NCBI GenBank assembly: GCA_050954505.1
Contig: JBPBPY010000389.1
Coordinates: forward strand, 1-10,699
Direction of reading: 5' to 3'
From: JAQGMO01 sp050954505
Lineage (GTDB): Bacteria; Pseudomonadota; Gammaproteobacteria; Burkholderiales; Burkholderiaceae_D
DNA length: 10,699 nt
The position numbers were made by a program, and so were the translations under genes. The stretch's first letter is position 1. Each line of letters starts with the position of its first letter. Positions 7,773 through 10,699 of this stretch are shown here, in pieces. The notes beneath the pieces were generated by a model that was not told the origin of the DNA, did no database searches, and worked only from the letters and a program-made list of their open reading frames with translations.

Positions 7773-7791
7773 AGGCCTGTTCCTTGGCCGA

Positions 7792-9453
7792 TCAATCGGT
7801 GCGCTGCAAGCCCGGCTTGCCGGCTGCCACATCGAAGCGCGCCACGGTCTGCATGGCTGAATCGGCGCGCGCCACATCGTCAAGGGCCTGGAACTGTGCC
7901 GTGGTTCTTGCCGGCGTGACTTCCATCATCACGAAACCGCGCCGGTCGCTGCGGCCGTACTGGATATGCGCATTGTCGGCGACCATCCGATCGGTGCGCG
8001 CCTGGGGACGAGAACTCGATGTCACCGAGGTGCCGCAGAATTCGCTGGCCAGCACCGGATTCCCGCGCGAGACCGGATGCTGGAAGTCGGCGCGCAGGTC
8101 GGCTGCAAAAAAGGTATGCACATCGCCTGAAATGACCACAGGATTGGCTGGCCGATGGCGCTGCAGATCGGCAAACAGCCGCGCACGCGCTGCAGGGTAG
8201 CCGTCCCATCCATCGGTCCAGAAACGGCCATCGGTGTCCTGCCTGATCGGCACCTGGCTGGCTTGCGCCATCAGGGTTTGCTGCGCCAGGATGTTCCAGC
8301 CGGCGCTGGAACGGGCCAGCCCATCGGCCAGCCAGTGTTCCTGAGCGGCACCGAGCAAGGTGCGCTCGCGCAGCAGGCGTTCGCTGCAGGTTGCGTCGAC
8401 CGAATTCGAACCACCGCGACCCGGCTTGGGACAGGCTTCATGGGAGCGGTACTGGCGATCGTCGAGCACATGGAAGCGTGCCAGCCGGCCCCAGTCATAA
8501 CGCTGCATCATCAAAAGCGAAACAAAGCGCTCGCGGCCGGATTGCGGCCCCGGCTGTGGCGGCAGACGCACCGGCATGTGTTCATAGAAGGCCTGGTAGG
8601 CTGCGGCGCGGCGATCGAGGAAGTCGGCGCTCAAGCGCTCATCCTGGTCGTTGGCATAATCATTGGCAACCTCATGGTCGTCCCAGGTCACGATCCATGG
8701 TGCTGCATGGTGGGCGGCCTGCAAATGCGGATCGGTCTTGTATTGAGCATAGCGTACGCGGTAGTCGCGCAGTGTGAAACTTTCATTGCTGCGCTGTGGT
8801 CGCAGCGGATGCGACAAGGTGTACGGGCCCCATTCGTAGATATAGTCTCCCAGGAAGATCACCAGGTCAGGTGCCGCAGCGGCGATATGGCGGTGCGCCC
8901 CGTACTGGCCAAACTCCCAGTGCTGGCAGGAGGCAAAGGCAAACCGCAGCGCATGCGGCAGACTCAGCGGCGATGGCGCCGTGCGGGTTCGGGCAACGGG
9001 GCTGACGGCGTCGCCGAACATGAAGCGGTACCAGTACCAGCGCTCCGGCTTCAGGCCGATGGCATCGACATGGACGCTGAATGCCAGCTCGGGCAGGGCG
9101 CTGGCACTGCCGCTGGCGGCAATGATGCGGAAGTTGTCGTCCTCGGCCACTTCCCAGCGTACCGTGAGTGCCGCAGGACCGAGTGCGGACGATTGCGGGT
9201 CGCCGATCGGGTCCGGCACCAGGCGCGTCCATAACACCACCGCATTGGGCAATGGAGAGCCTGAAGCCACGCCGAGCTTGAACGGATAGGACGCCGCCAG
9301 CGCGGCACTGGCAGAGGGCGGCAGTGCGGCCACCGACGACGAAGACGCCAGTGCCGACAAGGCCGTCAGCGACACGGCGCGTGCGCACAGGGCCAGGAAC
9401 TGGCGGCGTTCGGCTGCGGCGGTGGATGCCGGAATGGCAGGGGTGCGGCTCAC
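7792..9453 (-). CDS. phoD: PhoD-like alkaline phosphatase/phosphodiesterase, Tat-exported
   Basis: A 553-residue member of the PhoD metallophosphatase family, which hydrolyses phosphate mono- and diesters outside the cytoplasm using metals such as Ca and Fe. The N-terminus has a twin-arginine motif, ERRQFL (Arg16-Arg17), then a hydrophobic segment to about residue 52. The PhoD N-terminal domain follows (FKLGVASGSPLPNAVVLWTRL), then catalytic-domain motifs FASCQ (Cys176), FLGDYIYEWG (Asp203), TWDDHEVAND (Asp258, Asp259, His260, Asn264) and ISGDVHTFF (Asp444, His446). The start is GTG at 9453, 12 bp after the stop of the thioesterase gene, so the two are probably co-transcribed; no strong ribosome binding site lies in that gap. 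No Pho box was identified. The specific substrate is uncertain because the family is broad. Confidence 0.92.
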   Translation of the reverse strand: MSRTPAIPASTAAAERRQFLALCARAVSLTALSALASSSSVAALPPSASAALAASYPFKLGVASGSPLPNAVVLWTRLVPDPIGDPQSSALGPAALTVRWEVAEDDNFRIIAASGSASALPELAFSVHVDAIGLKPERWYWYRFMFGDAVSPVARTRTAPSPLSLPHALRFAFASCQHWEFGQYGAHRHIAAAAPDLVIFLGDYIYEWGPYTLSHPLRPQRSNESFTLRDYRVRYAQYKTDPHLQAAHHAAPWIVTWDDHEVANDYANDQDERLSADFLDRRAAAYQAFYEHMPVRLPPQPGPQSGRERFVSLLMMQRYDWGRLARFHVLDDRQYRSHEACPKPGRGGSNSVDATCSERLLRERTLLGAAQEHWLADGLARSSAGWNILAQQTLMAQASQVPIRQDTDGRFWTDGWDGYPAARARLFADLQRHRPANPVVISGDVHTFFAADLRADFQHPVSRGNPVLASEFCGTSVTSSSRPQARTDRMVADNAHIQYGRSDRRGFVMMEVTPARTTAQFQALDDVARADSAMQTVARFDVAAGKPGLQRTD

Positions 9454-9465
9454 CGAAAACCGATG

Positions 9466-9990
9466 TCAGCCTGCGCTGGGTGTGTCGCTTGTGTCGATTG
9501 TGCCGGTTGTGGCGGGTGTGCAGGGTGTGGCCGGTACCTTCACGAAGGGATCGACCCAGGCATCCTTGAGCGGCGGCAGCACGCGCGGCTTGCGGTCCAG
9601 ACCCGTGGCGACATACGTCAGCGTGGCCTCGGTGACCTTGACGGTTTGCGGCTGCAGCGAACTGCGCTCGGCAAACACCTCGACGTTGACGGTGAGGGAG
9701 GTGGTACCCACCTTGACGATGTGCGCATAAAACGACAACAGGTCGCCGACAAAGACCGGATTCTTGAAAACGAAGGAATTCACTGCCACGGTAGCGACCC
9801 GGCCATTGGCACGGCGCGTGGCAGGAATCGAGCCGGCAATATCCACCTGTGCCATGATCCAGCCGCCAAAGACGTCGCCATGCACATTGGCGTCGGATGG
9901 CATGGGCACCACACGCAGTTGCGGCATGCCATCGGGCAGGGGGCCATCATGGGTTCTGGCATTTGCTGCAGATTGATCGATGTGGGACAC
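9466..9990 (-). CDS. yciA: YciA-type acyl-CoA thioesterase (hotdog fold) with repeat tail
   Basis: A 174-residue hotdog-fold thioesterase that hydrolyses acyl-CoA to free acid and CoA in the cytoplasm. The core resembles E. coli YciA: MPSDANVHGDVFGGWIMAQVD (30-50) carries the catalytic aspartate Asp50, followed by GRVATVAVNSFVF, VGDLLSFYAHI, VGTTSLTVNVEVF, KVTEATLTYVA and KPRVLP. E. coli YciA is about 132 residues; here there are extra residues at both ends, and the tail from about 152 is rich in Thr, Pro and Ser. The open frame continues upstream to 10128, but GTG at 9990 has AAGGAG at an ideal 7-nt spacing and the conserved core begins shortly after, so I start there. It is first in an apparent two-gene unit with the PhoD-like gene. 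Confidence 0.9.
   Translation of the reverse strand: MSHIDQSAANARTHDGPLPDGMPQLRVVPMPSDANVHGDVFGGWIMAQVDIAGSIPATRRANGRVATVAVNSFVFKNPVFVGDLLSFYAHIVKVGTTSLTVNVEVFAERSSLQPQTVKVTEATLTYVATGLDRKPRVLPPLKDAWVDPFVKVPATPCTPATTGTIDTSDTPSAG
9475..9528 (-). repeat. Degenerate 9-bp tandem repeat coding a T-x-x tail
   Basis: On the minus strand the codons run ACA-n-n six times in a row with no interruption: T-P-C, T-P-A, T-T-G, T-I-D, T-S-D, T-P-S. The threonine codon is ACA every time although the rest of the gene prefers G/C-ending codons. The repeat ends two codons before the stop. Confidence 0.75.
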
Positions 9991-9997
9991 CTGGCCG

Positions 9998-10003
9998 CTC
10001 CTT
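9998..10003 (-). promoter_or_regulatory. Strong ribosome binding site AAGGAG deciding the thioesterase GTG start
   Basis: Read leftward, AAGGAG lies 7 nt before GTG 9990. It is the best Shine-Dalgarno match noticed in the window and rules out the longer upstream frame as the coding start. Confidence 0.8.
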
Positions 10004-10074
10004 GAAGTATCGTATGACGCTACAATCTGCGATGTCTGAGCAGCTGACCACGCCATGCAATGGCAGTATTCAAC

Positions 10075-10101
10075 GCTGCGTCGCAGCATAATCCGCATTA
10101 T
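10075..10101. promoter_or_regulatory. Two adjacent dyads upstream of the Atm1-type gene
   Basis: The first dyad, GCTGCG-T-CGCAGC (10075-10087), is perfect. The second, ATAAT (10088-10092), four bases, then ATTAT (10097-10101), follows directly. A rightward -10-like CATAAT (10087-10092) straddles their junction. They lie 27-53 bp before the ATG at 10128, in the divergent gap with the thioesterase gene. This is a candidate operator and promoter; no regulator is identified. Confidence 0.35.
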
Positions 10102-10127
10102 CACCGATCCTCGAAGAATTTTCCTCA

Positions 10128-10699
10128 ATGCGCCACTCTGCCCATTCCACCCCGCCGGCGCCCGCCAACCAGGCGACCCGCAATGACTGGGTGACCCTCA
10201 AGACCCTGCTGCCTTATCTCTGGGCATATAAATGGCGCGTGGCGCTGGCGCTGGCATTCCTGATCGGTGCCAAGGTTGCCAACGTTGCCGTGCCGGTAGT
10301 GATGAAGCGCCTGATCGACAGTCTCAGTGCCGTACCGGGGCAAACGCTGGTTTTGCTGCCGGTTGGCATTCTGGTCATGTATGGCTTGCTCAGGCTGTCG
10401 ACCACGTTGTTTACCGAGCTGCGCGAATTCGTCTTTGCCCGGGTCACGCAGCGCGCCGTACGCACCATTGCCCTGCAGGTGTTTCGCCACCTGCATGCGC
10501 TGTCGCTGCGCTTTCACCTGAACCGCCAGACCGGCGGCATGACGCGCGACATCGAACGTGGTACCCGCGCGGTCTCTTCGCTGGTGTCCTACACATTGTT
10601 CTCGATTCTGCCCACGCTGGTGGAGATTGCCCTGGTGCTGGGCTATCTGGTGCTGCATTACGATATCTGGTTTTCCATCATTACACTCGGTGCGCTGGT
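10128..10699 (+). CDS. Atm1/HMT1-type ABC exporter, N-terminal part (runs off right edge)
   Basis: A frame opens at ATG 10128 and is still open at the window's end, giving 190 whole codons of the N-terminal membrane domain. A proline-rich cytoplasmic start (about 1-20) is followed by hydrophobic segments near 38-60, 72-93 and 155-180. FHLNRQTGGMTRDIERGTR and the following stretch ending FSILPTLVEIALVLGYLVLHYDIWF are characteristic of the Atm1/ABCB7/HMT1 group. Members export glutathione-linked compounds, supporting Fe-S cluster metabolism or heavy-metal tolerance. The ATPase domain lies outside the window. The ribosome binding site is weak (GAAGAA about 10 bp upstream). Family confidence is good; the substrate is inferred from relatives. 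Confidence 0.86.
   Translation, partial: MRHSAHSTPPAPANQATRNDWVTLKTLLPYLWAYKWRVALALAFLIGAKVANVAVPVVMKRLIDSLSAVPGQTLVLLPVGILVMYGLLRLSTTLFTELREFVFARVTQRAVRTIALQVFRHLHALSLRFHLNRQTGGMTRDIERGTRAVSSLVSYTLFSILPTLVEIALVLGYLVLHYDIWFSIITLGAL

Noticed and set aside
7773..7791. Terminator hairpin between fadD and the PhoD-like gene (GGCC...GGCC)
   Set aside because: Only 4 bp can pair and there is no T run on either strand.
6243..7883. 546-residue open frame antisense to fadD
   Set aside because: It is His/Gln/Arg-rich shadow translation of a clear FadD gene and spans into the 3' end of the PhoD-like gene without any domain.
8155..9234. 359-residue open frame antisense to the PhoD-like gene
   Set aside because: The opposite strand carries all PhoD motifs; this frame shows none.
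9991..10128. N-terminal extension of the thioesterase back to TTG 10128
   Set aside because: The strong AAGGAG before GTG 9990 and the family core starting just after it make the 46 extra residues unlikely.

Overview
The window looks like an ordinary chromosomal stretch from a GC-rich Gram-negative bacterium, most likely a betaproteobacterium of the Burkholderiales, possibly Oxalobacteraceae-like. The pointers are the FadD, YciA, Atm1-type and COG4324-type lipoprotein gene set, strong G/C preference at third codon positions, and frequent GTG starts. The taxonomic call is inference from general resemblance, not from a marker gene. I see no rRNA, tRNA, CRISPR array, insertion sequence, integrase or phage gene.

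Layout. Positions 1-354 hold at most the 3' end of an unidentified rightward gene, then GC-rich non-coding sequence with a 9-C run. Next is a leftward SMP-30/gluconolactonase-type lactonase (355-1242), divergent from a rightward fused ABC permease/ATPase of the SbmA/BacA-YddA type (1481-3403). That transporter converges on, and overlaps by 45 bp, a leftward M20D amidohydrolase (3359-4588). A rightward lipoprotein zinc aminopeptidase-like gene (4812-5921) and a rightward long-chain acyl-CoA synthetase fadD (6063-7772) follow. fadD converges, with a 19-bp gap, on a leftward two-gene unit: a YciA-type acyl-CoA thioesterase (9466-9990) followed 12 bp later by a Tat-exported PhoD-like phosphatase/phosphodiesterase (7792-9453). 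The right edge cuts a rightward Atm1-type ABC exporter (10128 to beyond 10699).

How the genes relate. FadD (acyl-CoA formation) and the YciA-type enzyme (acyl-CoA hydrolysis) act on the same pool and lie close together. The amidohydrolase, aminopeptidase-like lipoprotein and SbmA/YddA-like transporter could all touch peptides or peptide-like compounds, but they are not in one operon, so a shared pathway is only a guess. The rest is a mosaic of single-gene units.

I found no convincing undescribed system. The points most worth a second look are a T-x-x tripeptide-repeat tail on the thioesterase, a 9-bp inverted repeat inside the aminopeptidase active-site coding region, two adjacent dyads upstream of the Atm1-type gene, a hairpin in the leader of the SbmA/YddA-like gene, and several start codons that differ from the longest open frame.
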